This document shows, one piece after another, positions 1 through 12,350 of a DNA stretch of 64,000 nt (positions are counted from its first letter, which is position 1; each line of letters opens with the position of its first letter). Made by a program: the position numbers and the translations under genes. The notes below the pieces were generated by a model. It was not told the origin of the DNA and did not search any database. It saw nothing but the letters and a program-made list of their open reading frames with translations. The stretch is from Setoptus koraiensis (taxonomy: Eukaryota; Arthropoda), in the NCBI GenBank assembly GCA_048013815.1, contig CM106585.1:4898001-4962000 (forward strand), written 5' to 3'.

Positions 1-928
1 GAGAGCGAGAAAGTTATTACATAACTTTCATTTATTTTTTCCTCTTTTCTAGCTATCACACACATACACACATTCGCACTAGCTAGTGTGTGTGTCCATT
101 TTGCAGTTTGAACCTGTCCGAGGTGGTCCGAGATATGCTCTAACTGACCACTCTGAGTGAATGTCCTCCTTATACTTAGCGAGTCGTGGTTCATATTCAA
201 GCCGATGATTTTCGATTGAAAGCCAACAAACTGGTATAAGCATGGAGATGTTGTTGAATTTCACTACTGCTACGAGATATTAATGATGTTGTTGTTGTTG
301 CTGCTGCTTTCATTGCGTTATAATGCTCAAGTTGATGATGATGAACGATTAGACATCATCGTCTTAATTCGGGCTCACTCTCGCTACTTCATTGCATTGC
401 GTACAACAAAATCGAAATCTTTGAAGCCATGAGCTTGCTCTTTATATATTTTGATTGTGAATATGAAATCAAGTTGTCATGGTTCCACTGGCTACTACAT
501 GGCTCACATCATCACACCATCTCACCATTGCAAGCTTTCTCTCTCGCTCTCTCTCTCTCTGGCAAGCTACTACCGTGCTGTCTCAAAAGGAACCCGTCGA
601 CCGTCGTGTTGCTACTGCACTCTTTAATTAATAGTTGCTGAACAGTGGCCATCCTAATCGACCATTACTAACTAACGTACAAATTGAACTTTTTACACCG
701 CTCACTGGTGATGATGCGAGACCTCTCACATCTTCAATTGTAGATGGCCCCGAGGTTTTTTTCTCTTTCACTTGCTCGCCCGTTCGCTCGCTCTGGCCAT
801 TGGCTGAAGAAGACCAATGTATGAATTAAGAATAACGCGAATTACAGTGGTGAGAAATATGAATGAGTTGGATGAAATGTTTACATGTGTGCAAAGAAAA
901 ATGTTAGTCGAGTTGCATCACTCTCTTT

Positions 929-967
929 CAGCAAGACCTATCTTGCTCTGTTAGATAGGTCTTGCTG
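929..967. repeat. perfect inverted repeat (14-bp arms, 11-nt loop)
   Basis: CAGCAAGACCTATC at 929-942 is the exact reverse complement of 954-967, separated by 11 nt. It could extrude as a cruciform or fold as an RNA hairpin. It is shorter than a typical pre-miRNA. No gene is assigned to it. Confidence 0.8.
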
Positions 968-1683
968 TCTAGGCCCGGGTGACCACTAAATTGCTAAAGA
1001 TAGCCGCTAATAGATGCATGTTTTTCTTCATTTACCGTTGTTAATGTTGTTGTGGCTTTTTGTTCGTTGTTGCCGTTCTATCCATGTTACTCTGCTATTT
1101 TCTAACTGCAATGTGTTGTTGTCTTTGTTCTGACCACAACAACACCGGATATAATGTGTTGATGATGCTACTGCTGCTTCTGTTGATGATGATGATGATG
1201 ATGATGAGAGAGAGAGATAAAGCCAGAGCTCTCAACAACATTGAACAAATGAAATTAGATAGGATTAGCCCTCAGGAAAGCCTAGTGAGAAGAGATCTCT
1301 GATTGTGTGTAAATGTGACCATTGTCTCAATCAACAACAAATAATGCATAAGGGCTTCTTTTCCATTACATAACATTATCAATACAATATATTTAAAGAG
1401 AGGCAAAAGAAAAAGTTGCTGCTCACCCATTGAGTGGTTGAGAGAAGCACTCACAACTAAGCGATCAAGATAATACTAAACGAATGATAATAACCACTAA
1501 TGACTCATTTTCCTTCCCATCATCACTATTTGTCTTGATACTTTGTTTGCATGGATGAACCACACACACTTTAAATGGGCACAAATACAACCGATGCCGG
1601 TTAATGCATCCATTCAAAATATATTATTCATATATACATATATGGCCCATGAACATAACCAATCCGCTGTTTCTACTGCTACA

Positions 1684-1740
1684 TTGCATCACATCACATC
1701 TTATCACATCACGTCACATCACATCACACCACATCACGAT
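1684..1740. repeat. CATCA/CACAT pentanucleotide-like repeat
   Basis: An imperfect tandem of CATCACAT-type units lies in intergenic DNA. The vocabulary resembles the much longer G-free tract at 7417-9138, but this copy contains G. Confidence 0.6.
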
Positions 1741-2336
1741 TGATCTGCTTTAATCACCATCTTATCACTCATTGGTATTATGAATATTAATGGATCAATG
1801 TTATTATATTATTGATGGTGTTTATTGGGCACACACACAAACAAAAATGAATGAATACCAATCATTCAAACGCAACAATCAACAACAACAATCTAATCAT
1901 ACGCCTCCGCATCCACTATGGCTACTATTTTATCAAACACAACAACAACAAACCTTTTTGATGTCGTCATAATGTTGCCAATACGAATCTCAATGGTCAC
2001 GCAATTGTTTCTGGTCCACTATCTACTATTCATTACCTAATCACATGGCGCGCTGCCAATGCTGATAAATTAATTACCATCACTTGTCGTGACTTCCTTA
2101 TTTATTTTAACTTATTATTACTCATTATTACGCATTGTATAATCTCATGGCTACCGGTTGTCATGGAATATACTTGTTTATGTATACAAATCATAAAATA
2201 TCTTCTTGACCAATTGCAAAAACGAAAAAAAAAAAACGAAAAATTACTTTTATCGCCAATTTGCCACTGAACAGCGACTCCTTCCAAGCATAAGAAGGTG
2301 TATTTCAGATCGGAAAAGAAACTAACAGACGATTCG

Positions 2337-5300
2337 ATGGACAAGTCATCACTAATGAAGCAATTCTCTGGATTCGGCGTTCAACGTCGCTCATCAAGAG
2401 GTAAGTGTCTACTGACATGTCTGACTTATAACTTTGATTTTGATAGCGGTTATATCATTGAATTATATTGACGCTTGGCGCAACAACAACTGGCCAATCG
2501 CTTAGAATAGCTTCATTCTGTTGAAGTCGAAGCTAGTTTCTCATCATCTCGGCGATACTTGATGAATCGTAAACTGTGTTTATACAGTAACAATGTCCGA
2601 AATAATATAAGAGCTGCGAATACATTAGTTTTAGAGCGATTCGTTGAAATAAGGAAACGGCAGCCGTTACGTTTTAATTGAGTAAACTCATGGGGGAATA
2701 TTTTGAGTAGTGCGCTACAAATGAGAAAAGGTGAGCGATGAGAGCTCTAATACTATTATAATTATTATTATTATTACTGTTTTCGCATCCAACGGTGCTT
2801 TGAATGATCTGATAATACCACCAGTTGACAGGTGGCAAAGCAGGCATAATTAAAGTTGCTAGATTGGGTGCAAATTGATTAAACGCCTATTCCTTGCCGG
2901 TGTAGCCGAGAGTTAGCTAAAGGTAAATCTGTAGGCCTAGTTAGAGTTGCAAGGAAGTGGAAACGTTGATGTTTGGCAATGTAAACACATTTGATCGTTT
3001 GGTTCTTTTATCCAATGCATAGAAGAAAACAAGAACCAATCAAGCCAACACAATCGGATTACATCAACACGATGAATTCCACTCGCATTTGAATCACAGC
3101 AGCGGTAGCGTATTAAGACGTCAATACCAACACAAATAGCCAGTGATACTCAATGTGGCCTAGATTTCAATTGCAATGCATCTTGAACTGGCTGTCTGTC
3201 TAGATTAGCCCATTATGTCATATGGGTGAACTAGAAAAAATAGCTTTCTCTGCCGCTATTTTACTCACATCTCTTTGTGTATGATGAGGTATGATGTTTA
3301 TGTTTGATATTGCTAATAATCTATGAAGAAGTAGAGAGAGAAAGGGAGAGAGAGAGAGAGAGAGTAGCAGACAAATATAAACGTTTAGACATAACCATTC
3401 ATTTCTTTGATTATTATTATGCGGCTCAATGCGTTCTATGACGACGATGATGATGATGCCGACCAGAGAAATGCTAATGAGCTCTTTCAACGCAACGTCT
3501 GGCAAAACACAACAGGAAAAAACTGCCCCAACTGCAAACTGGCTGGCTTGTTGTTATTGAATGCTAATATCGTTTGGTTAGTAGCGTAGCTCAGTAGACG
3601 CAAACACTACATAACAAAACCGAGTGACCGTTATCTGGCTCATGCAACAACAAAAAACTGCAAATCAACTCAGAATGAAAAGATTGTGCGTTTGAAGTGT
3701 GAACAGGCCACCAATGGCAAGTTATATCAACGTCGTCGTTTAATAAGATGGTGATACCGACATGAATAAAGATGTTCCTCTACTGTTAGTAGCAACAGCT
3801 GCGTTAACAACAACAACAACAACCACTAGTTGACTTCAAAACCATCATCGGATACAGACATTACATTACTATACACACATTTACATTATGTAATAATAAT
3901 AAGTATGGTAATGCGGAGGCAACTAATGTGTTTGCTTATTATATGCTGATAGCTAGATGTAAAATTTTGCCAAATTGAATGATTGACTCGCTATCTATCT
4001 GAATGTTTGCTTGTCAAATGCATCGCACAAATGGCCACTTGCACCCAAACTGCTTGAGTAACTTTCTCGCTTTTTTAGTGGCTTCGCACATGATGACTGT
4101 AACAGTAAATTATTCGACGTTATCCATCTCTCACGATGATATGTACACGGCTCAAATGCTCATGCAATAATGTTACGCAATAAGCATAACAAGTAATCAA
4201 ACAGTTAAGTGATAAGTGCCACTCAATTGTTATGCATCCAGCTAGTCTCTTCTTCTTGTTCCATGATTATTGTATGGCATGCGATCTCTGTGGCATCTAG
4301 ATGAATGTGTAACATACAGTTGGATAGTTTTTCGCAGATTAGATATTTAAATTGGAGGCTGCACTCTAATGTTTAGCAGTTGCCTATGTTTGCAGTTCTC
4401 ACATGAAAGTTTCAACTGTTAGTATTTGTAATTTCTAGTGACTGACCAGTTGAGAGAGAGAGAGAGAGAGAGAGAGTCGCAGATTGAAACAACGATAGTC
4501 GTTGCGTCAGTTGTAATCTAACATATCGCTGCCCTGTCCCTCTCTCGTTGTCACTGTCTCGAACACATATGGAGTAAATTGTTCAACAAATAACAACAAT
4601 TGAGATTGATGATCTAGCCAACATCTGCTGCTAAGATCTACCAACGAACTCAACAATGAATTGATGTTCGGTGTCGTGTGTGTGTGTGTGTGTGTGTGAT
4701 ATTGCGCATGGCTAATCTATTAGGCCGAGTCATCCATCTCCGGCAATCGGCAACCCATTTGACAGGCGGATAGAAGTATCACTGAAGCAAAGGGCAAGCA
4801 AAAGTTCGTGATAACCTCGTCGTCATGTGTGCACCGTTAATAACATAACCAGATTGCGCTGTTGATCACTTTCTAGTTATTGGCTGTGAGCTGGCAAAGA
4901 AACTAACGAAACAGAACAAGAAGAGGATGAAGAAATGTAGATTGTTGATTGTAAACACACTGTGTCAGTGTATAGCATTACGTTGCTTCGTGACCAAATG
5001 AAAATGATGATTAGACAACAACAACAACAACAGCACATCTATTTGATGCATTAGTCCGTTACATAACAGTACGGCCTAACATGAAGCTCCATCTATCCAT
5101 CTTGTGCGTCTTATGAGAAAGTAATCGACCGAGAAAGAAATAATGGCGAAATGAATGGTAATATACCAAGTCAATCATAGCATTATCATATGTATTATGA
5201 TTAGCGGAACTGATCACTCTAATCGATAACTCATTTGCCGCCGTAGCCAACATTGCCGCCATGTCTACTGCTATCTGCTAATCTTGTGCTGTGTTTATGT

Positions 5301-5908
5301 ATACCAACAACAAAACTAATTACAATAATTGTAATTCCACTCTTCTTCTTTTTCCAGGTTCCTCCTCGCCTGTTGCACCGCAGAGCCTATTCCAGAATGG
5401 TGTTATTGACTTTTTGAGGAAATTCCGTGAAGTCTACATTCAGACTCGACCCATATCAACTGCCTCAGGTTCATCATCGGCTGCCTCTAGCTTAGCCTCA
5501 GCAGCCTCTAACATGATGGCGGCCGCCGCTTCATCGCCCTCAGTTGTCTCAGCACTGACACCATCATCGAGCTCCTCATCATCCGGCTCTTCGTCGTCTT
5601 CATCGGGATCCAAACCAAGTCTGTCCAGTGCCTCTAGCGGATTATCGGCCGCCTCAGGCAGCGGAGGTCTATTTGGAGGAGCTTCGTCGGGCCCAAACAG
5701 GTCGCCATTGACACCCCAAAAGTATATGTCATTCTGGTCAAAACAATTCCCCACATGGGTGAGAAAGGTTTTGAAGCAGATCCGTCGATCCACATTGAAG
5801 GCATCACAAAACAAAAGACAACAACAGACATCGGCCATTGGTCAAGCTTCGGCCAGTTCATCGGCATCAGGTGTAGCAGAAAATTCAGCACATAACGCCA
5901 ATCACTGA
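2337..5908 (+). CDS. serine-rich protein of unknown function, two coding exons
   Basis: I do not recognise this gene. Exon A (2337-2400) starts with ATG and ends AGAG|GTAAGT. Exon B (5358-5908) begins after TTTTTCCAG. The junction keeps the frame (one base left over, two supplied) and gives about 204 residues. The N-terminus is basic and serine-rich (MDKSSLMKQFSGFGVQRR), followed by a short hydrophobic/basic segment (FLRKFREVYIQ), then about 85 residues of Ser/Ala/Gly low complexity. A basic amphipathic segment (SFWSKQFPTWVRKVLKQIRR) precedes an Asn/Ser-rich tail. The reading frame is also open upstream of the ATG to a plausible acceptor (TATTTCAG at 2310), so 2337 may be an internal methionine and upstream exons may exist. 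A + strand AATAAA cluster near 6458 could end the transcript. The intron is 2,957 nt. No catalytic motif is visible. Confidence 0.55.
2401..5357 (+). other. intron of the serine-rich gene
   Basis: Canonical GTAAGT...TTTTTCCAG borders. It contains GA-dinucleotide runs (3339-3365, 4452-4475), a GT run at 4678-4699 and trinucleotide runs, but no supported coding exon or RNA gene. Confidence 0.5.
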
Positions 5909-6126
5909 TAAACGGTCAGCAACCAATGCATGAAGCCAATGTAGCTCGAAATCATTCATCATTTATAAGCATTGCCAGTTTCACTTATATATTGATAGAA
6001 GAGATATTATGTAATGTTGGAGACTCTCAAAAACACACAAACGAGCACACATAAATACAAGCAAACACAAAGACTAACATATCTTATACAACATTTATAG
6101 ATGATATCTGAAGGTATATCGAAGAG

Positions 6127-6166
<40 letters not shown>

Positions 6167-6521
6167 CATTGGCTAAGATGCTCGTTACCTTGACAGGTAA
6201 ATTTAGGCGAGATGAGTGCTTCCTTCCTGGCCTTGTTTAAATCCAGATATATTCTATTCAATCAACGACAACTATGAAAAAATCGCTAGCTACTAATTGT
6301 AAAGATTTCATCCATTGAACATGAGACAAGATGGACGCAATGAACAAATTCAAAGAAATTAGTCGACCTTCAACAAAAAATCAAATCAAAAGAGAGGGCT
6401 CAAGAAGAAAGAGGCTCAATGAATATACACAATGTCATGTTAGACCTTTTTTTGTTAAATAAATAAAAATATTTAGTCAATAATTAGCTGGTTCTTTCTC
6501 TGTGTAAACCTCAATCCTTTA
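5909..6521. other. 3' UTR and convergent intergenic space
   Basis: This lies between the stop of the serine-rich gene (+) and the stop of TMEM120 (-). It has a CT run at 6127-6162 and a + strand AATAAATAAA signal near 6458, suggesting a 3' UTR of about 550 nt for the + gene. Confidence 0.45.
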
Positions 6522-7302
6522 TCATTCCTCTTTGTGTTGCATGTTTGAAGTTAAGGCTCGCAGTCTGGCCGTAATACCGTGGCGTATCTTTTGTTGTACA
6601 ACAAGTGTAGTTGTGACCATGTTACCAACAAATATAATAGAATATATAATACTGGTGCATATAACTTGCCATTGATGATAATTCGATTGCTGATGCAAAT
6701 GGTACAGTTGATAGGCATTGTAAAATTGTAAACCATAGCCAACGTATAGGAATGGTAATAAGAATGAGAGGCCTCGCCACATCCAAGAATGGAAGCCTTG
6801 CAATGTAACGTCCATGTCGTAACGTTCACCAAGTGCTCTTAGACGGTACAAGCAGCTACGCTGATAATAAAATTGTAAATGTTGCAAAAAAGCAGTATAA
6901 ATAGTGTAAAGTAGAAACTGGGTTCTAAACTCATTGTAAAGTGTCCCATCTGGCCATAATATAATAATGCCCGCTTGTATAGTGGTGATAAATTGTAGGG
7001 CCCTCCACCATCCGTTAATACGTGAACCATTAACAATAAGTATGCTCTCTCTGATGGTCAATGTACAATGATACCAAACTAGAAGAAAATGTAGCAGTGC
7101 ATCCAGAGCTCGGTAATTATTTAACAATGTTATCAATGAAAAACAGAATATAATCAGATTAAGTATTAATTTGAAACGTTCGTAATCCTCCTTGTACTGC
7201 AGACGCGTTTCCCTCTTGACTAAATCAACATTTAATTGGCCCAATATAACTCTAAGGTATAAATCTCCGAAGGACATCCTGACTTGAAGCTCTCGTTGGA
7301 GT
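6522..7302 (-). CDS. TMEM120: TMEM120 family membrane protein, 3' exon only (5' part missing)
   Basis: The 251 residues read from the ATG at 7277 match the membrane domain of TMEM120A/B (TACAN). Diagnostic stretches are FLLVWYHCTLTIRESIL, NGSRINGWW, RSCLYRLRALGERYDMD and GFHSWMWRGLSFLLPFLYVG. Family members are about 340-390 residues, with an N-terminal coiled coil of about 100 residues before six membrane segments. Here only the membrane part is present. The frame stays open upstream of the methionine to a candidate acceptor (minus-strand CATCGACAG, exon from 7302), so the ATG at 7277 is probably internal and earlier exons were spliced on. Those exons would fall in the G-free tract or the N gap and are not visible. 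Known role of the family: nuclear envelope/ER membrane proteins tied to fat-cell biology and membrane lipid or CoA binding; an ion-channel role is disputed. Confidence 0.93.
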
Positions 7303-7416
7303 CTGTCGATGAAATAAATTATTTTATGTATGCGTGTTGAATATGAATTGATTATATATTTCTTGTTTGTATGAAAATGTTGATGCTAAATTATTAATAT
7401 ATTCAAAAAATGTTAG

Positions 7417-9138
7417 ACTATTCACACAAACCACCACATCATCAATAACAACCCCCACCATCAAAAATATAAACCCATACATCCAAACCACAATTATATC
7501 ATACATAACCATCCCATCCACCCATCAATTCTCATTTATAAATAAAAATCCAACACATCATTCAAATCATCATCACCAAACCAATCAAACCAATCACAAC
7601 ACATAACATAAAAACATACAATATAAATCCATATATAAATCAATAATCATATCATCCATCAAAATACAATAACCACATAAAATCAACAAATCATCAATAA
7701 TATCATCACATATAATCATAACATCCAAACACATCCATATCCCCATACCCACCCACACCCATCAATCATCAATGCATCCAACATCCATCATCACCCATCA
7801 TCATCCATCCCACATCATAATCCATCCATCACAACCATCATACATCAAACACCACATCACTCCCCACCAATCACAACATACCCACCACTAACAACACCAA
7901 TCCAACATCATACATCATCACAACAATCCCATTATCATATCTATAACATCCATAATCATACACATATACATCCCATCCCAACATCATACATCCAACAAAA
8001 ATACCAATAACAACATAACATCATCATAATAAACCACATCACCCATACATCAAATAATACATCCACCAAATTACATACCATCATAATCACATATATCATA
8101 ATCATCAATCATACATACACATCAACACAATCATCCATACAACCATCCATCCAATACAATTCAATACACAAATTAAAACTTATACAACCCCACCAATCAT
8201 ACATTATCAATCATAAAAATCACACACCCACACATCATCACCATAATCCACATCATATACATCACACCACAATAAAAAAAATCCATCAATCATCAAAAAC
8301 AAAACCATCCATCAACAACACCATCCACATCACATCCAATATCATATATATACCCCATCACACATCATATATACCAACCATCCCAATCACATATCATCAC
8401 CCATCCATCAACATACACATCCCACAACAATACAATCAAATATAATAATCAATTCCAAATATCCATCATCAACATCCACAACATATACAACAACACAACA
8501 TATTCTACACACACATCCATCCACAAACATAACCACATATAACAAATTACACACATCCACATCATTCCCACCCAAATCACCACACCCCAATCAACCACAT
8601 AAATTCCAACATAATCACAAGATACAAAATAAAAAAAATATCATCACAATCCATCATCATCATCCAAACATCATCAATCAAAACATAATCCAATACACAC
8701 ACATCACCACAACATATCAAATACACCACATATCAACACATCAAAAAACATCATATCCATCATAATCAATAATCCACACATTCATATACCATACAAATAT
8801 CATATCACTCAATCACACATATAAATCCAAATAACACCATATACCATCCACAAATCAACCCATCAAACCACATAACCATACACAATACATCCATAATCAT
8901 AAAATCACACAATCCCCACCCATACACCATCCATCAATATCCCAAATCAATCATCACATTCACATAATCCCATCATCCCATCCAATCCAATCCCATCACA
9001 ACCATCATCATATACACACAATAATCATCCATTATAATCAACATCCCACATCAATCAACATCATCAATATTACACACCCAATACACACCCACATCACATC
9101 ATACCATCACAACACACTTCAACATAAACAACCCCCAC
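7417..9138. repeat. 1.7-kb G-free (minus strand C-free) low-complexity tract
   Basis: By direct reading, the + strand contains only two G residues (7774 and 8621) in 1,722 nt. The vocabulary is ATCA, CATC, CCATC, CACA and AATA with no fixed period. The flank up to 7416 has ordinary composition. It lies on the 5' side of the TMEM120 exon and runs into a 500-N gap. C is also raised, so it is not simply normal sequence with G turned into A. Read as RNA from the TMEM120 direction it would be C-free. It could be a degenerate satellite or an assembly/consensus artefact beside the gap. Confidence 0.9.
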
Positions 9139-9638
9139 NNNNNNNNNNNNNNNNNNNNNNNNNNNNNNNNNNNNNNNNNNNNNNNNNNNNNNNNNNNNNN
9201 NNNNNNNNNNNNNNNNNNNNNNNNNNNNNNNNNNNNNNNNNNNNNNNNNNNNNNNNNNNNNNNNNNNNNNNNNNNNNNNNNNNNNNNNNNNNNNNNNNNN
9301 NNNNNNNNNNNNNNNNNNNNNNNNNNNNNNNNNNNNNNNNNNNNNNNNNNNNNNNNNNNNNNNNNNNNNNNNNNNNNNNNNNNNNNNNNNNNNNNNNNNN
9401 NNNNNNNNNNNNNNNNNNNNNNNNNNNNNNNNNNNNNNNNNNNNNNNNNNNNNNNNNNNNNNNNNNNNNNNNNNNNNNNNNNNNNNNNNNNNNNNNNNNN
9501 NNNNNNNNNNNNNNNNNNNNNNNNNNNNNNNNNNNNNNNNNNNNNNNNNNNNNNNNNNNNNNNNNNNNNNNNNNNNNNNNNNNNNNNNNNNNNNNNNNNN
9601 NNNNNNNNNNNNNNNNNNNNNNNNNNNNNNNNNNNNNN
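9139..9638. other. assembly gap of exactly 500 N
   Basis: Five hundred consecutive N, a conventional fixed-size scaffold gap, so its true length is unknown. Composition differs sharply on the two sides (G-free before, ordinary after). Confidence 1.
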
Positions 9639-11232
9639 AAACTATTGGTCGGCATACCGTTGCTGACATCTACTTCGAAATAGACATATGACAACAAGTT
9701 TTTTTATTTTGAAGTCCGGACTAATGCGAACAAATGGATTACGTGCGACACGTTAATTACACTTCGAACACCTCATATGAATACTGGCTTGTGGAGCTGT
9801 TGCGGAACACTTCAGTTCTTACATGATGCTTTTCCCATATTGCTGGACATGTTGTTGGAAGACTAGATTGCGGAGCTTATATAGTCTGAAGTCTTTTCTC
9901 AGAGAGAGAGAGAGTGTATCTCAATTGCTACAGGAAGATTGACTGATACGTTTTATCTTTCTCATTGTCTGTCGATTTTTTCGGGCTCTTGTTCTAGAAT
10001 GTCTATGTCAAATATCGTTTGATACAGATTGCTTCGATTGTTGCGTCATTTCAATATCTCGTCGTACTTGTGGTGTCAAGTGACAATTGAGCTGTCATTG
10101 TTACAAACTTGGTAAGTGCATAAGGCAACAAGGTTAATGTTCGTGATTAGAATAAATTACTTTCGACAAAGTTGTCATCGTGCATTGGCGAGACGTTCAT
10201 GTTGCTTGGCCTGATAATGGTGCTGATAACAATAGCTCATGAGTGTCCACACGCTAGTTGTTACTAGCAACTTGTTAGTGGAGATAGTGCGTTTGTTGTT
10301 GCGACATCTTCTTTTCAAGATCAAATATCACGTGACTTGTTATTATTGTTAAGTTGGACAATCAAGCAATATAACATCACGTACATCATCGGTAGACAAG
10401 GTGCGCCAGTACTAACAAATTGTTGTCATTGTGAAAACGACACTCAACATTGGCCAACGAACGGACAACATGTAGACAATGCTGTTCGAGTCGTCAACTA
10501 TATCGTAATGGCAGTCCGAGGACCAGAAAGAACGAACGAAATGTATTGTGTGTTCCAAGATCAACTTGCGTCTCATCATGATTTATGATGGCCCATTGCC
10601 ATTGTGGACAGCGGCCGTTTAGAGGAAGCATCGGCAACAATTATGTAACTGCGTAACATTATGACTTCATAGCTCACAAATAGCAACAATAATAAAGCCA
10701 TGTGTGTGTGTAGTTTAGAACTAATTTTCACAATACAGTTCTCTGGCTAGTGTTTCGATGATGTCGTCGCAATCACTCACAAGTGAGAGAGACTTTCCAC
10801 TATTAGCCGTCCTGTTTGTATGCTGCGCACAAAGTGTACCACTCAAGTATAGACTCACCTGTGTTACTAGTGCAATACACAGGTGTCTGTCTATCTGGCT
10901 TTATGGCCTCACACTGTCTATCATGAGCAGATATGTGGCCATAGATAACATTCTACAGTGGCAATAGATATTGACTTGTTGTTGTTCTTGCAAGCAAAGA
11001 ACTCATTGTTGAGCCTTGCGGTGATGTTAGCAAAAATTTTGTATATCTAGCTAGCCGAGTGGAATGGTTAGATTGGCAGGCTGTCAGGCAGGTAGACGGG
11101 TAGTGAAGGAAAGCGCTCCAGTTGCGTGACGAACTGCCAGCATATGTACACAAGCGCCATCGACGATGCACTTGTTCACTGCATGACACTATGCACCATC
11201 ACCATAGATAATTGCCACTGCTCACAAACACA

Positions 11233-11282
<50 letters not shown>

Positions 11283-12350
11283 CACACACGCACACACACA
11301 CGCACACACACACACACACATACGCACACATACGGTGAGTGCGGCAGCAACTTGGAACACTTTTCATATATACACTAAAGCACCCTCTTGTGGTGACCAC
11401 CACCACCATTATGTAATACACATAGTCATGCCGATTGTATGGGGTGTCTCAAGAAAGTCACTCACTCGTTCACGATAAATGTGCACCAGAAATGTGTACC
11501 TGTATTCTGTGCCTACGCGCCAAACGCCACAACGGTAAGCAATGGCGACGTATTACGTAAGCACAGATCGTGCTTAGCTCGCCAATTGTTGAACACACAC
11601 CTGACGTCTGACGGCACACCTAATGCACACACGAGGCTGAAAAGTGAGCGGCACACGCATAGCTTTGTGTGTTTTTTCGCTTGGCACAGAGAGTTTTACA
11701 TAGCATTCTGCAATGCAGAATCTGCATGCATAAACCATACAGTTTACGTAACAACCGTGACGAATGATCGCACACACACACACACACACTCACAAGTTGC
11801 TGTGAGTCACAACATTGTCACAAGCGCGCTGGGTACGCATCACACAAACGGGCCCTAGGTATTGTCGAGCCTTGTCCAATCATGCAATGTTGTGTTGCGC
11901 CCAGCTTACTCAATTAGTCAGGTGTATGACACGAAACTGCTCTACCTCAGGTAATAGCTGTTGGCTAACCATGCAGCGTACCCATTCCAAGACGGTTTGG
12001 GGCGGGGCCGGTATAGCGGCAAAATTGTTATACCGTTGCGCAGACCAAAATAGCTTAGCAGCAGCCTGTGTGTGTGTATGTGTGTGTTGTGCAAAGGTGT
12101 GTGTGTGTGTGTGTTTGCCAAGGGACAGCAAAAATGCCCAGCCATTATCACACATATCGTTTACACATAAGCGCACAAACACACACATGCACACACCCTG
12201 GGTAGACACACAAGCACACTGCGGGACTTACACAAGCACCCCTGGAGTTTCAACGAGGACTCTCTCTCTCTCTCTTTCATAGGCGACTTTATACACCAGC
12301 CAACCAGCCAGTTCGTCAGCCAACCAGTCAGTAAGCCAGCCAGCATTTAA
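9639..12350. other. intergenic, CA/GT-microsatellite rich, no gene recognised
   Basis: Open frames here are short or are translated dinucleotide repeats. The stretch holds a (CA)n array at 11230-11332, GT runs near 12070-12116, and TTACGTAA-class octamers at 10643, 11409, 11553 and 11754. Its texture from about 11.1 kb on resembles the GC-rich block at 23-45 kb. No coding or RNA gene is supported. Confidence 0.5.
11230..11332. repeat. (CA)n microsatellite
   Basis: An almost uninterrupted CA dinucleotide array with occasional CG interruptions. It explains the His/Thr and Val/Cys low-complexity open frames on both strands. Confidence 0.95.

Larger units (their letters stand above)
1..2310. other. 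intergenic or upstream DNA, no gene seen
   Basis: No open reading frame here has recognisable similarity or convincing splice context. The stretch holds simple repeats: GAT/GTT trinucleotide runs near 280-350 and 1160-1210, a CT run near 540-560, and a CATCA-type run at 1684-1740. A perfect 14-bp hairpin lies at 929-967. It may contain the promoter or an upstream exon of the gene whose exon ends at 2400. Confidence 0.5.

Noticed and set aside
929..967. pre-miRNA
   Set aside because: A 14-bp stem with an 11-nt loop is too short for a canonical precursor.
7417..9138. Telomeric or subtelomeric array
   Set aside because: No TTAGG/CCTAA or TTAGGG units occur and there is no fixed period.
7417..9138. 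Simple G-to-A conversion of ordinary sequence
   Set aside because: C content is clearly above that of the flanks, so conversion alone does not give this composition.
9094..9697. Open frames crossing the N gap
   Set aside because: They consist of unknown residues and have no meaning.
11176..12346. Several open frames rich in His/Thr or Val/Cys
   Set aside because: They are translations of CA/GT dinucleotide arrays with no other content.
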